Notes: a model not told the origin generated them from the letters alone. Positions 26,040 to 35,355 are shown, numbered from the stretch's first letter. The stretch is 64,000 bases of DNA from G958295645 sp965242735 (GCA_965242735.1 OZ251497.1:2170001-2234000); one strand, 5' to 3'. A program made the numbers and translations.

Positions 26040-26149
26040 CGTCCTAGTCCTCCGCTGGCCTGCGAGGGGTGGGTCAAGCCTGCCGCGCACACTCCGCCAC
26101 GAGTCCGAACGCGCATTCGGCCCGGCGCCTCAAGATAACCCGCCTCGTT

Positions 26150-26288
26150 CGGCACGGGCGGACCGGGCAGGCGGGTGGACCGGTGGCCATCCGTCAGGGG
26201 TCGGCGCAGGCGGACCGGCGGGCGGGCAGGCCGGCGGCCATCCGTCAGGGTTCGCCACGGCCGGACCGGCGGGCGTCCATCAGGGCGA
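26150..26288. repeat. Imperfect repeat copying the 3' end of carA
   Basis: The end of carA (GGACCGGCGGGCGTCCATCAGGG on the plus strand, 26262-26284) recurs beyond the stop codon at about 26212-26252 and 26177-26200, each copy containing GGACCGG and CCATCCGTCAGGG. Confidence 0.7.
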
Positions 26289-27366
26289 CGAACTCGTCGA
26301 ACAAGTAGCGGCTGTCGCGGGGACCGGGAGCGGCCTCCGGGTGGTACTGGACACCCAGGACGGGCAACGAACGATGTGCGATTCCCGCCACCGTCCCGTC
26401 GTAGAGGTTGGTGTGGGTGACGCGCAGCGCGGGCGCGCCGGAGACGGCGTCCTCCGATCCGGGCCGGACGGCGAAGCCGTGGTTCTGGGACGTGATCTCG
26501 ACCGTGCCGCGCTCGTGGTTGCGCACGGGATGGTTCGCGCCGTGGTGTCCGAACGGCAGCTTGAACGTCTCGCCGCCGAACGCCCGGGCGATCAGCTGGT
26601 GGCCCAGACAGATGCCGAACAGGGGCGTCCCCGTCTCGGCAAGCTCGCGAATCGTCCGGACCGCGCGGTCCATGGCCGCCGGGTCGCCGGGACCGTTGGA
26701 GACGAACACGCCGTCCGGTTCCAGCGCCAGCACGTCTTCGGACGCGGCGTCCGGCGCCACGACCGTCACGCGGCATCCGCGCTGGGCGAGCATTCGCAAC
26801 GAATTCTCCTTGACGCCGAAGTCGAATGCGGCCACATGGCGGGCGGGCGGCCCGGCCGGCAGGATTTGGCGCGGCGTCCGCGCGGCGACCGTCCCCGCCA
26901 AGTCCAACCCTTCCATCTTCGGGTGGGCCCGCACTCTGTCCATGACCTCGGCCGGGTCCGCGTCCCCGCTCGCGACGGCCCCGCGCATGGCGCCCCGGGC
27001 GCGGATGCGGCGCGTGAGGCTGCGCGTGTCGAGATCGCAGATGCCGACCACGCCGTGGCGCGACAAATAGGGCTCCAGGGGTTCCCTGCTTCGCCAGGAA
27101 CTGGGCGCCCGGGCGGCCTCCCGCACGATGAAGCCGGCCACTTGAGGACGGGCGGACTCGGGGTCTTCGTCGTTGGCGCCGTAGTTGCCGATCAGCGGGC
27201 AGGTCATCGCGACGAGCTGTCCCGCGTACGACGGGTCGGTCAGCACTTCCTGGTAGCCCGTCATCGCCGTGTTGAACACCACCTCGCCGACGGCGACGCC
27301 GTGCGCGCCCAACGCCGCGCCGTCGAAGCGGCGCCCGTCTTCGAGGAGAAGAAAAGCTGAGTTCAT
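26245..27366 (-). CDS. carA: Carbamoyl-phosphate synthase small subunit
   Basis: 373 residues, typical CarA length. It hydrolyses glutamine and feeds ammonia to CarB for arginine and pyrimidine synthesis. The N-terminal CPSase_sm domain (residues 1-130) has FNTAMTGYQEVLTDPSYAGQ. The class I glutamine amidotransferase domain (about 178-365) has the nucleophile Cys253 in FGICLGHQ and the His342/Glu344 pair in YHPEAAPGP. The ATG at 27366 was chosen over a nearby upstream start because it begins the conserved N-terminus. carB is not in the window. Confidence 0.96.
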   Translation of the reverse strand: MNSAFLLLEDGRRFDGAALGAHGVAVGEVVFNTAMTGYQEVLTDPSYAGQLVAMTCPLIGNYGANDEDPESARPQVAGFIVREAARAPSSWRSREPLEPYLSRHGVVGICDLDTRSLTRRIRARGAMRGAVASGDADPAEVMDRVRAHPKMEGLDLAGTVAARTPRQILPAGPPARHVAAFDFGVKENSLRMLAQRGCRVTVVAPDAASEDVLALEPDGVFVSNGPGDPAAMDRAVRTIRELAETGTPLFGICLGHQLIARAFGGETFKLPFGHHGANHPVRNHERGTVEITSQNHGFAVRPGSEDAVSGAPALRVTHTNLYDGTVAGIAHRSLPVLGVQYHPEAAPGPRDSRYLFDEFVALMDARRSGRGEP

Positions 27367-27742
27367 GGGAGGTGGCGGCAACGACGGCGGCGACGGCAGG
27401 CGAAGGCGCGCCGAGAATCCTGGGCAGCGCGGGCACCCGGCGGGGCTACTTCAATTGTACGTTGGGGCGGCACGCCGCGGACAGGAGGAGGGGGGACGGC
27501 CGGGGCGCACCGGCGCCGGGGCGGCAAGCCGGGGACAGGAACCCGGACGCGGGCCTCCGCGAAGCGCCGCGCCATTGCGGGCAAGGACATGCCCCTGAAC
27601 GCTCTGGTTGCCAGTGCCGGTCTGGCGGCCCAGAGGCGCTCCGTGCCAAGGCCGCCGCCAAGATGTTAGCTTGTTGCAGGAACGGAGCGGCCGGGGCACG
27701 CTTCCCGGCGGTCCATCGCAGACTCAACCGCACGCAAGCGCA
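27367..27742. other. Divergent intergenic region with a two-copy repeat
   Basis: 376 bp between carA (leftward) and secG (rightward), expected to contain both promoters. Two near-identical 24-bp copies (GGGGCGGCA-GCCG-GGACAGGA) sit at 27474-27497 and 27518-27541. No convincing gene or RNA is seen. A local drop in GC near 27662-27682 is the best place to look for the secG promoter. Confidence 0.4.
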
Positions 27743-28282
27743 ATGTACGGATTCTTGTTGGCCCTGCTGGTGCTGGACGGCGTGTTTCTCGCGGTCGTCA
27801 TCCTGTTGCAGGCGGGCAAGGGCGGCGGCTTGGCCGCGGTCGGCGGCGGCGCGGCCGCCACCGAAGCGCTGGGCGGCAGGCAGGCGACGACGTTGCTGAC
27901 GCGCGCGACCTGGGGCGCCGGAGCGGCGTTCATGGCAATTGCGCTGGTCTTGGCGATCCAGTCTTCGCAAGACGAGGCGCCGGCCTCGGTGCTGGAGGGC
28001 GTAAGCGGTCCCGCCACGGGCGCTCCCGCGCCGGTCCTGGGCGGAGAGTCCCCGAGCGACGGACTCCTGCTTCCCGTCGGCGACGACGAGCAACCGGCCC
28101 CTGCAGAAGGCGGCGGAGACGAGCAAACACCGCCTCCCGAAGGCGGCGCTGGCGGGCAAACGCCGCCGGGCGAGGGCGGCGGCGGGCAAGCCTCCTCTTC
28201 GGAGGGCGGCGGGGACGCTTCGTCCGGGCCTCCGCCTTCGGGCGCCGGACCGGGGAGTCGGCCCGGGGACGCGCGCGGCTGA
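27743..28282 (+). CDS. secG: SecG preprotein translocase subunit with long low-complexity tail
   Basis: 179 residues. Two transmembrane helices (about 2-22 and 52-73) flank the SecG hallmark LQAGKGGGLAAVGGGAAATEALGG. SecG assists SecYE in protein export. Residues about 80-179 are a Glu/Gly/Pro/Ser-rich tail with imperfect repeats of the type EGGGDEQTPPPEGG, which is much longer than in E. coli SecG (110 residues in total) and presumably disordered. Confidence 0.92.
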   Translation: MYGFLLALLVLDGVFLAVVILLQAGKGGGLAAVGGGAAATEALGGRQATTLLTRATWGAGAAFMAIALVLAIQSSQDEAPASVLEGVSGPATGAPAPVLGGESPSDGLLLPVGDDEQPAPAEGGGDEQTPPPEGGAGGQTPPGEGGGGQASSSEGGGDASSGPPPSGAGPGSRPGDARG

Positions 28283-28373
28283 CCTGCCGGGTCCCCTGCC
28301 CGAGGCCGCCAAGGACGACGCGGACCATTCCCGGCGGCTTCCGCACCGCCTGGGCTCCGCCGGGGCGGCGGCC

Positions 28374-29468
28374 GTGACCCCCGTCGGCCGCATTTTCGAA
28401 GAGCGCGGATCGAGCCCGCCCCCGCCCCACGACGACTTTCTCTTCCATGCGTTCCAAGTCCGCGAGCTGGCCGCGGCCGTCCGGGACTTGGCGGCCGACG
28501 CGACCCTCGACGCCGCGGCGGCCGAGCTTCAAGCGGACCTTCGGCCAGTCGCGATCGCCTGCGCGATGCGCCGCGAACCGGAGGCCGGAGACGTGTGCTG
28601 CGCGGGGCCGGCGTCGCCCGGACCGGCCTTGGCCTTCGGAGCCACGCCCCTGGAATTCCTGCGCTGGGCCGCCGCGAAGCGCACGGCGCCCGCCGCGGCT
28701 CGCGCCGGGGGACGCGGCTGGACCGATCTTCGCCGCGGGCTTCTGGACTGCGACGGCCCGCCGGGCGCCATGACGCAGGTGCTGGCGGGCGTCGCGCTCT
28801 CCTTTCGGCAGCGGCGCCAAGCCAGAGCCGCTCTCGTGTTCGAAGACAGGATCGCGCTGGAGACCGGGCGGTGGCACGAGGGCATGAGCTTCGCCACCGC
28901 CGCCAAGGCGCCCCTTCTCGTCGTGCTCCTTCCGGCCGCGGCTCGTGCCGCACGCGACGGACGGGCCGGAGCGGCGGCCGGGCACGCGTCCCCATCGGCG
29001 GCTCGCGCCGCGCGCAACGAAGAGGTCCCCGCCGCAGACGGCATGACGACCGCCGCGATCGCCGCGAACTACGGCCTCGAGGCGCGCTCCCTGGACGGCC
29101 AGTCTCCCGAACGCGTGCACGAGGCGGTGGCGGACGCGCGGCGCCGGGCCGTCAACGGAGAGGGCCCGTCGCTGTTCGAGCTGACGCGCCCTGCGGACGA
29201 CGAGGACTGGGACGACCCAGGATCGCGTGCGTCCAGCGACGATCAAGCCTACCGGGTCCGGCAGGCCAAGCGGGCGGCGGCCGCCGCCGTGGCGCATGCC
29301 GTGGCGCGGTTGCGCATGGAGCCCGAGCCCACCAGCCGACAAGCACTCGAGCCCGTCCTGCAAGGAGAAGCTCCGTTGCCGTCGTGGACACGGCGCGACC
29401 CGCCGGACCCCGCCGACCGCCTTCCATCGACCTCCGAGCCCGACGAACATGTCCTCGCCCACGGATGA
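28374..29468 (+). CDS. Degenerate 2-oxoacid dehydrogenase E1 alpha-like protein
   Basis: 364 residues from a GTG start. The position directly before E1beta and E2 and several segments identify an E1alpha homologue: FLFHAFQVRELAAAVRDLA at the start, GAMTQVLAGVALSFRQRRQ in the middle, and SPERVHEAVADARRRAVNGEGPSLFEL near the end. The TPP/Mg motif GDG-x25-30-NN is not conserved: the region reads LVFEDRIALETGRWHEGMSFAT and then APLLVVLLPAAA, with no GDG and no paired Asn. The protein is likely inactive alone or a very divergent enzyme. It overlaps the E1beta gene by 20 bp. Confidence 0.7.
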   Translation: MTPVGRIFEERGSSPPPPHDDFLFHAFQVRELAAAVRDLAADATLDAAAAELQADLRPVAIACAMRREPEAGDVCCAGPASPGPALAFGATPLEFLRWAAAKRTAPAAARAGGRGWTDLRRGLLDCDGPPGAMTQVLAGVALSFRQRRQARAALVFEDRIALETGRWHEGMSFATAAKAPLLVVLLPAAARAARDGRAGAAAGHASPSAARAARNEEVPAADGMTTAAIAANYGLEARSLDGQSPERVHEAVADARRRAVNGEGPSLFELTRPADDEDWDDPGSRASSDDQAYRVRQAKRAAAAAVAHAVARLRMEPEPTSRQALEPVLQGEAPLPSWTRRDPPDPADRLPSTSEPDEHVLAHG

Positions 29469-30729
29469 CCCCGGCGCGCCAAGCCCAACGCCAAGCGCGC
29501 AAACGAGCTCCCCGAATCGCCGGACCTCGCCCGCGGACGCCGACGGCCCGCCAAGCACAACGCCAAGCGCGCAGATGAACTCCCCGAGTCATCGGCCCTC
29601 CCCCACGGACGACGCAGACGCGCCAAGTCCGACGCCCAGGACGCGGGTGCGCTCTCCGAGTCGCCGAACCTCCCCCGCGGACGCCGACGCACCAAGCGCA
29701 ACCGAAGCCGCCGGAGAGCCGCCGGAGCAGGCCGGCCGCACCCGCTCCGGCCAGCCCGCGACGTTCCTCGAAGCCGTCAGCGAGGCGCTCTGGGAGGAGA
29801 TGGAACGCGACGAGCGGGTGTTCCTCCTGGGCGAGGACATCGGCGCCTACGGCGGCGCCTTCAAGGTGACGCGCGGCTTCCTGGAGCGCTTCGGGCCGCT
29901 GCGCGTGGTGGACACGCCGATCTCGGAGGGCGGATTCACGGGCGCGGCCGCAGGCGCGGCGCACATGGGGCTTCGGCCCGTCGTCGAGATGCAGTTCATG
30001 GACTTCGTCTCGCCTGCTTACGACGTGCTGACCAACTACATCGCCACATCGCTGTACCGAGGCGCGGGGCCGTTGCCGATGGTCGTCCGCGGGCCGGTCG
30101 GAGGCGGGAACCGGGCCGGTCCGTTCCACTCGCAGAACATCGAGATGGCCTTCTTCCACACGCCCGGGCTCAAGATCGTCTACCCGGCGACCGCGCGCGA
30201 CGCGAAGGGACTGCTCAAGAGCGCGATTCGCGACGACAATCCCGTCATCTTCGAAGAGCACAAGGGACTCTATCGCGCCCCGCACCTCCGGGAGCGCCTG
30301 CCCGCGGAGGACTACGCCGTCCCTCTGGGAAAGGCCCGCGTCGCGCTCAAGGGAGACGATCTGACCATCGTCACCTACGGCCTCATGGTGCATCGCAGCC
30401 TGGAGGCGGCGGACGCCCTCGCGGGCGAAGGCATACGAGCCGAGGTGATCGACCTGCGGACGCTTCTGCCCCTCGACGAGGACGCCATCGTCGCTTCGGT
30501 GCAGAAGACGTCGAAGCTGCTGATCGTCCACGAGGACACGCGCACGGGAGGCATCGCGGGAGAAATCGCCATTCGCATGAACGAGCGGGCCTTCGAATGG
30601 CTGGACGGGCCGATTCTGCGCGTCACCGCCATCGACTCGCCGGTGCCCTTCGCGGCGCCCCTGGAGGACTACTTCCTGCCCTCCGCCGCCGACGTCGCGA
30701 CCGCCGGACGTTACCTTTCGAAGTACTGA
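29449..30729 (+). CDS. 2-oxoacid (pyruvate-type) dehydrogenase E1 beta subunit
   Basis: 426 residues. The conserved E1beta domain starts at about residue 104 (TFLEAVSEALWEEMERDERVFLLGEDIGAYGGAF) and includes RVVDTPISEGGFTGAAAGAA, the transketolase-type core and the C-terminal domain (LTIVTYGLMVHRSLEAA, EDTRTGGIAGEIAIRM, PVPFAAPLEDYFLP). E1beta forms the active site for decarboxylation with E1alpha. The first 95 residues are an unusual Ser/Pro/Ala/Asp-rich extension made of 23-25-residue repeats (SPADADG, SPTDDADA, SPADADA), translated from in-frame DNA repeats at 29456-29700. Confidence 0.92.
   Translation: MSSPTDDPGAPSPTPSAQTSSPNRRTSPADADGPPSTTPSAQMNSPSHRPSPTDDADAPSPTPRTRVRSPSRRTSPADADAPSATEAAGEPPEQAGRTRSGQPATFLEAVSEALWEEMERDERVFLLGEDIGAYGGAFKVTRGFLERFGPLRVVDTPISEGGFTGAAAGAAHMGLRPVVEMQFMDFVSPAYDVLTNYIATSLYRGAGPLPMVVRGPVGGGNRAGPFHSQNIEMAFFHTPGLKIVYPATARDAKGLLKSAIRDDNPVIFEEHKGLYRAPHLRERLPAEDYAVPLGKARVALKGDDLTIVTYGLMVHRSLEAADALAGEGIRAEVIDLRTLLPLDEDAIVASVQKTSKLLIVHEDTRTGGIAGEIAIRMNERAFEWLDGPILRVTAIDSPVPFAAPLEDYFLPSAADVATAGRYLSKY
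29456..29700 (+). repeat. In-frame coding repeats at the 5' end of the E1 beta gene
   Basis: About three and a half imperfect units of 69-75 bp encode the low-complexity N-terminal extension, each unit containing a Ser-Pro-rich stretch followed by Ala-Asp. Confidence 0.75.
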
Positions 30730-30819
30730 CGCCGCGCCGAGCGGACGAAGCCGGTCCGCCTGCGACGTGCCCGCTTGGGCTCCGCGGCCGCCCCCACCGT
30801 CCTGCCAGGAGAGAGTTCC

Positions 30820-32496
30820 GTGGCCCGCATCGAAGTGCCGATGCCCCAGATGGGCGAGTCGATCGCCGAAGGCACCGTTTCCAAGTGGTTGAAGCAACCG
30901 GGCGACGCGGTCGATCGGGACGAACCCGTGCTGGAGATCTCCACGGACAAGGTGGACGCCGAAATTCCGTCGCCCGCGGCCGGCACGCTCGCGGAAATCG
31001 TGGTCGGCGAGGGCCAGACGGTGGAGGTCGGCGTTGTCTTGGGCTATGTCGAGAGCGGCGCCGGGCAGGCGAACGGCGCCGGACAGGGCCGGGGCGGGAC
31101 GGCCAGCCGAACGTCGGCGGAAGGCGGCGCGAGCGCTGGGCCGGGGGCGAAGGGCGCGGACGGAATCCCCGAGGCCGCGGCCCCAAGCCTGCAACCGGTC
31201 CATGAGGCGACGGCGCGGTCCGACTCGTCCGCAACCGAACAGACGGCGACGGCCAGATCGGACTCGTCCGTGGCCCAGCAGGCGGCGGCGCGACCAGGCA
31301 CGTCCGCAGCCGAACAGACGGCGACAGCGCGTTCGGACACGCCCGCAACCGGGCAGGCGCCGGCATCGGACATGTCCGCGCCCGAACAGACCGCGGCGGC
31401 GCAGCCCGCCGGAGAGGCGTCGTCGTCGCGCGACGGCGGCGCGACCCGAGAGGAGCGTCTGCGCACACGGTCCACTCCGGTGGTGCGCCGCATCGCCGAG
31501 GCCGAGGGCATCGACTTGGCTTCGGTTCCCGGGACGGGCCATCTCGGCCGCGTCACGAAGAGCGACATCCTCTCCTTCGTGGAAGCGGGCGCGGACGGGG
31601 AGGGAGGCGCGGGAAGAGCCGACGAGGCGGGAAGAGCGGAAGGCGCGGGCGCAACGGACGCGGACGGCGGCGGCGGCCCGACCGGACGAGCGCAACCCGC
31701 GCCGCCTGCGCCCCCAAGCGCGCCCGTCGGCCCGGACGACTTGTGGAGCCGGTTCTACGACGAGGTGGAGCATCCCGTGCTCCCTGTCTCCGAGGGCGAC
31801 CGCGTGGAGGCCATGGACCGGGTCCGGCGCCTCACCGCCCGCCACATGGTGCTGGCCAAGCGCATCGCGCCGCATGTCCATTCCTTCATCGAAATCGACT
31901 TCTCGGCGATCGACCGCATCCGGGCCGAAAGGCGGCAACAGTGGGCCGCGCGGGGGGCGCGCGTGTCGTACACGGCCTTCGTCGCGTGGGCGTGCGTGCG
32001 CTTGTTGCAGGACTTCCCGACGATCAACGGCGCCGTCTCCGGCAACAGCGTCGTCTACCGAGGCTCGGTCAACCTGGGGATGGCGGTGGACCTCGACCCC
32101 GGGCTCATCGTGCCGGTCATTCACGACGCAAGCGCGCTCAGCTTGGCTGGAATGGGCAAGAAGATCGTGGACTTGGCCGACCGGGCGAGGAACCGCCGGC
32201 TCGTGCCCTCGGAGATTCAGGGCGGCACCTTCACGATCACCAATCCCGGCGTTCTGGGCACCATCGTGGGAATGCCCGTCATTCCCCAAGGAACGGCGGC
32301 GATTCTCGGCACGGGCGCAATCGAGAAGCGGGTGGTCGTGCTCGCCGACTCCGAGAGCGGCCAGGACGTGATGGCGATCCGCAAGCGCGCCTACTTCTCG
32401 CTGGGCTACGACCACCGCATCGTCGACGGCGCGGACGCCGCCCGATTCCTCGCGCAACTCAAGCAGCTGCTGGAGAACTTCCCCGCGGAAGCCTGA
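30820..32496 (+). CDS. Dihydrolipoamide acyltransferase (E2) of a 2-oxoacid dehydrogenase
   Basis: 558 residues. A GTG start at 30820 follows AGGAGA. The lipoyl domain (1-80) carries the modified Lys44 in EISTDKVDAE. A 125-residue Ala/Ser/Thr linker with about five 13-residue repeats (ATARSDSSATEQT type, DNA about 31208-31400) follows. The peripheral subunit-binding domain (about 225-262, TPVVRRIAEAEGIDLASVPGTGHLGRVTKSDI) and the catalytic domain (about 320-558) complete the protein, with His532 and Asp536 in YDHRIVDG. It transfers acyl groups to CoA. Acyl specificity cannot be fixed from the sequence alone. Confidence 0.95.
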   Translation: MARIEVPMPQMGESIAEGTVSKWLKQPGDAVDRDEPVLEISTDKVDAEIPSPAAGTLAEIVVGEGQTVEVGVVLGYVESGAGQANGAGQGRGGTASRTSAEGGASAGPGAKGADGIPEAAAPSLQPVHEATARSDSSATEQTATARSDSSVAQQAAARPGTSAAEQTATARSDTPATGQAPASDMSAPEQTAAAQPAGEASSSRDGGATREERLRTRSTPVVRRIAEAEGIDLASVPGTGHLGRVTKSDILSFVEAGADGEGGAGRADEAGRAEGAGATDADGGGGPTGRAQPAPPAPPSAPVGPDDLWSRFYDEVEHPVLPVSEGDRVEAMDRVRRLTARHMVLAKRIAPHVHSFIEIDFSAIDRIRAERRQQWAARGARVSYTAFVAWACVRLLQDFPTINGAVSGNSVVYRGSVNLGMAVDLDPGLIVPVIHDASALSLAGMGKKIVDLADRARNRRLVPSEIQGGTFTITNPGVLGTIVGMPVIPQGTAAILGTGAIEKRVVVLADSESGQDVMAIRKRAYFSLGYDHRIVDGADAARFLAQLKQLLENFPAEA

Positions 32497-32508
32497 CGGC
32501 CGCATGAC

Positions 32509-33255
32509 ATGACGAAGGCGGCCGGGGTCGCGGACTGGTCCGGACGCACCCTCGAAGTCCGGCGGCTCGGGCGGGTGGAGTACGGCGATGCGCTGGCGTT
32601 GCAGGCCGACTTGGTGGAGCAGCGCCGCCTCGGCAGGATCCCGGACACGCTGCTGCTGCTCGAGCACTCGCACGTCGTCACGCTGGGTTCGTCGGCCCGC
32701 GACGAACACGTGCTCTTGGCGCCGGACGAGCTGGCCTCGCGCGGCATCGCCGTCCACCGGGCCGGACGCGGGGGCGATGTGACGTATCACGGGCCCGGCC
32801 AGCTCGTGGGCTATCCAATCCTGGACCTCAAGCCCGACCGCAAGGACCTGCACGCGTATCTGCGAAGCGTGGAGGGCGTGCTCTTGCGCGTCCTCGCCGC
32901 CTTCGACCTGCGCGGAGAACGCGACTCCGGCGCCACGGGCATCTGGGTGGACGGCGCGAAGACGGCCGCCGTCGGCGTGAGGGTGTCGTCCGGCTGGATA
33001 TCGTCGCACGGCTTCGCCCTCAACGCGAACACCGACCTGTCCTACTTCTCTGCCATCGTGCCGTGCGGCATCCCCGACCGCCCCGTGACGAGCCTCAGCC
33101 GCTTGCTTGGGAGGAAGGTGACCCCCTGGGACGCCGCGGAGGTAGTCGGCGCCGCGATGGTCGAGGAATTCGGCTACGGCGCCGCCGACGATCCGGGCGC
33201 GCCGAGCGGAGACGAGCGTTCGGCCGCGGCGGTCCTGATCCCCCTTCCCTCTTGA
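32509..33255 (+). CDS. lipB: Octanoyl-ACP:protein octanoyltransferase
   Basis: 248 residues. It moves octanoate from ACP to lipoyl domains, the first step of lipoate synthesis. LipB motifs: LLLLEHSHVVTLG, RAGRGGDVTYHGPGQLVGYPI, the catalytic Lys151 (GAKTAAVGV) and Cys186 (IVPCGI). The gene follows E2 by 12 bp, which makes sense because E2 needs lipoylation; co-expression is likely. lipA is not in the window. Confidence 0.95.
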   Translation: MTKAAGVADWSGRTLEVRRLGRVEYGDALALQADLVEQRRLGRIPDTLLLLEHSHVVTLGSSARDEHVLLAPDELASRGIAVHRAGRGGDVTYHGPGQLVGYPILDLKPDRKDLHAYLRSVEGVLLRVLAAFDLRGERDSGATGIWVDGAKTAAVGVRVSSGWISSHGFALNANTDLSYFSAIVPCGIPDRPVTSLSRLLGRKVTPWDAAEVVGAAMVEEFGYGAADDPGAPSGDERSAAAVLIPLPS

Positions 33256-33826
33256 AGGCAGCCAAGGAAGGGTCCAAGGAAGGTCGCGCGCGCGACGGCG
33301 GCCGCGGCCCGAGCCCGCGAGCCCCCGCAGCCCGAGCCCTTCGCGCGGCGACCAGTGCGCGTACGGGTGCAGGGGCGAGGATGTCGACCGGGCCGACGCC
33401 TGGAGGCTGGCCGTCCCGAGGCCGCTTCTGACGGACGACGGGGTCCGCGAAGCGGGTTGGGCGGGTCGCAACGCGGCGTTTCGTGACGGCAAAGTGGTCT
33501 TTGGCGGTCACGGATGTCCGCCAAAATGGGCTCGGCGGCCATTTTCGCCGTCGCGTGACCGGCGGCGGGTCGTTCTTGCGATTCGTTCCGGCATTTCGCG
33601 GCCGGTGCGTCGTCTTTGCCGGACACGCGTGTCCGCCAAGCTCGCGGCCGCCAAGCCGTGACCGGCGGAGAGTCCGCTCGGCGCCGTCGCGCCTTCGGTC
33701 ACGCCGGGGCAGGCCGACCGCTGACGCGCCGTCGCGCTTGAAGGCCCGCCGCGCACGGGCCGGCGGCGGGCTCAGTCGGCGGCGGCCGGCGCCGCTTCGA
33801 AGTCCGCAGGCTGCGCGGGTCTTCCG
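33256..33826. other. Convergent intergenic region with an imperfect direct repeat
   Basis: 571 bp between lipB and the Rpn-family gene, which face each other. Two imperfect copies of about 65-75 bp lie at about 33496-33571 and 33611-33671, sharing GTCTTTG-CGG, TGTCCGCCAA and CGTGACCGGCGG. I see no supported gene. A terminator is expected but I cannot single out a hairpin with a T-run. Confidence 0.45.
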
Positions 33827-35023
33827 TCAGGCCCGCGCCGCCTTCGCGATCAGCTCTTCGCCCGTCTCGCACTCGACGAGCAACCGCCCGATTCGCGAGA
33901 CGCGCTCCGTGTCTTCCGTCGCCTCGAGCAGCTCGGCCAGCCGCTCCGCCGTCTCCTCGCCGAACTTCCACCGGGCTATGTCGACGTGGGCCTGCCTGAC
34001 GCCCTGCGCCAGCCCCTGCTTGACGCCTTGCGCCAGGCCTTGCTCGACCCCTTGGGCCAGGCCTTGCTCGACCCCTTGGGCCAAGCCCTGCTCGACCCCT
34101 TGGGCCAGGCCTTGCTCGACGCCCTGCGCCAAGCCCTGCTCGACCCCTTGCGCCAGCCCCTGTTCGACGCCTTGGGCCAAGCCCTGCTCGATGCCCTGCG
34201 CCAAGCCGTCGCGGAACGTTTCCTGGAATTGATTCACGTACATCTCGCCTGCCTCCCGTAGTGTGTCCAGGTGCGCGACCTCCGCCTCCGTCGCGCCCGA
34301 ATTTATCATCTGGCTCCGAATCCACTCCACGAGCGCGTCGCGTGCGACCGACGTCTCGTCCAACTCCTCGTCCAGCTCCCGCACCGCCGCCACCAGCCGC
34401 GCCACGTCCCGCTCGTGCCGCAACGTCAAGCCCGCGCGCACCACGCCGCCGCCTGCGCCCCCGGCCTTCTTCGCCTCCGCAGCCTCGTCCAGCAGCCCGT
34501 AGGCCTGGCCGGCCGCGTACTCCGCCAGCTCCTCCGGCACGCCCGCGCCCAGCCAGTCGGCCATGCTCCGCGCCGCCGTCCACTGGCCCTCGAAGCTCTT
34601 CACCACCACCGGCACGACCACGTGCTCGCCGACGCTGGGATCCCGCTTGCGCAGCTTGGCCAGCTCGCGGTAGAACACGCCTGTCTCGACGGCGATCCGC
34701 ACCGCCATGTTCGCGTCCGGACCCGACTGGAACTCGAACAGCAGGACGACGTGCAGCGGCCGGTCGCGGAACCGCACCCGCCACATCATGTCGGCATGCC
34801 GCACGACGGGCAGCACGGGATCGACCATCTCGGTCGGCAGCCGCTCGAGCGTGGCGAAGTCCAGCTCTCGCGTCCACGCGCCCCCGACGAAGTCGCGCAC
34901 GATCTCCTCGACCACCGCCGCGTCCGCGTAGAACCGCTTGTAGATGCGGTCCGTCTCGCCGTGCTTCTTCTCTTCGCGCAATGCCGCTCCCCTCGGGGTT
35001 CGCCGGGGGAGACCGGCGGACAT
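33827..35023 (-). CDS. Rpn-family recombination-promoting nuclease / transposase-like protein
   Basis: 398 residues. The N-terminal 130 residues match the Rpn/transposase_31 PD-(D/E)XK fold: IYKRFYADAAVVEEIVRDFV, LERLPTEMVDP, and the catalytic-type strand HVVLLFEFQSGPDANMAVRIAVE. Rpn proteins are Mg-dependent DNases, or act in phage defence in some lineages. Residues about 273-344 are nine tandem GLAQGVEQ-type octapeptides, and the last 55 residues are helical. The ATG at 35023 follows a GGGGGAG stretch. It lies downstream of the AAA gene on the same strand. Confidence 0.85.
   Translation of the reverse strand: MSAGLPRRTPRGAALREEKKHGETDRIYKRFYADAAVVEEIVRDFVGGAWTRELDFATLERLPTEMVDPVLPVVRHADMMWRVRFRDRPLHVVLLFEFQSGPDANMAVRIAVETGVFYRELAKLRKRDPSVGEHVVVPVVVKSFEGQWTAARSMADWLGAGVPEELAEYAAGQAYGLLDEAAEAKKAGGAGGGVVRAGLTLRHERDVARLVAAVRELDEELDETSVARDALVEWIRSQMINSGATEAEVAHLDTLREAGEMYVNQFQETFRDGLAQGIEQGLAQGVEQGLAQGVEQGLAQGVEQGLAQGVEQGLAQGVEQGLAQGVEQGLAQGVKQGLAQGVRQAHVDIARWKFGEETAERLAELLEATEDTERVSRIGRLLVECETGEELIAKAARA
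33992..34207 (-). repeat. Nine 24-bp tandem repeats encoding GLAQGVEQ
   Basis: Nine in-frame copies (216 bp) in the Rpn-family gene. Eight-residue units GLAQG(V/I)(E/K/R)Q are predicted to form a continuous helix or coiled coil. Third-position drift between copies shows that the array is not brand new. Confidence 0.95.
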
Positions 35024-35355
35024 GCCGGCGCGCTCCCCCCGCAGCTCGATCTGGGGGAAGGTCGTACCGGGGGCGGGACACCTCCATGGCTGAACGGGAC
35101 GTCTTGGTTCGACGCGGGAGGGGCAGGTCGATCCGCGGCGGCACGGCGGTGCGTCGCTCCGGTGGGCGACTGTCGCTGTGCCGGCGTCGTTCCGCCGCTC
35201 GTCGGCGCCGAGCACGAAGCACGCACGCGGAGAGACCACGAGCAGGCGGGACGTGTCTTGGGCGTCAGCGCCCGCGTCAAGCTGAAGGAAGCCCATTACA
35301 ACGGAAGTACGCGGCCGTCTGGGCAACGCGGACGGCTCCGGCAGGAAGTTCCGCC
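35024..35355. other. Gene-free stretch between the AAA and Rpn genes
   Basis: 332 bp with no supported coding frame, repeat or RNA. Both flanking genes read leftwards, so it should contain the Rpn gene leader and possibly its promoter. Confidence 0.4.

Noticed and set aside
33256..33826. Possible small genes between lipB and the Rpn gene
   Set aside because: Several short frames exist on both strands, but none has a ribosome-binding site, motif or plausible composition.
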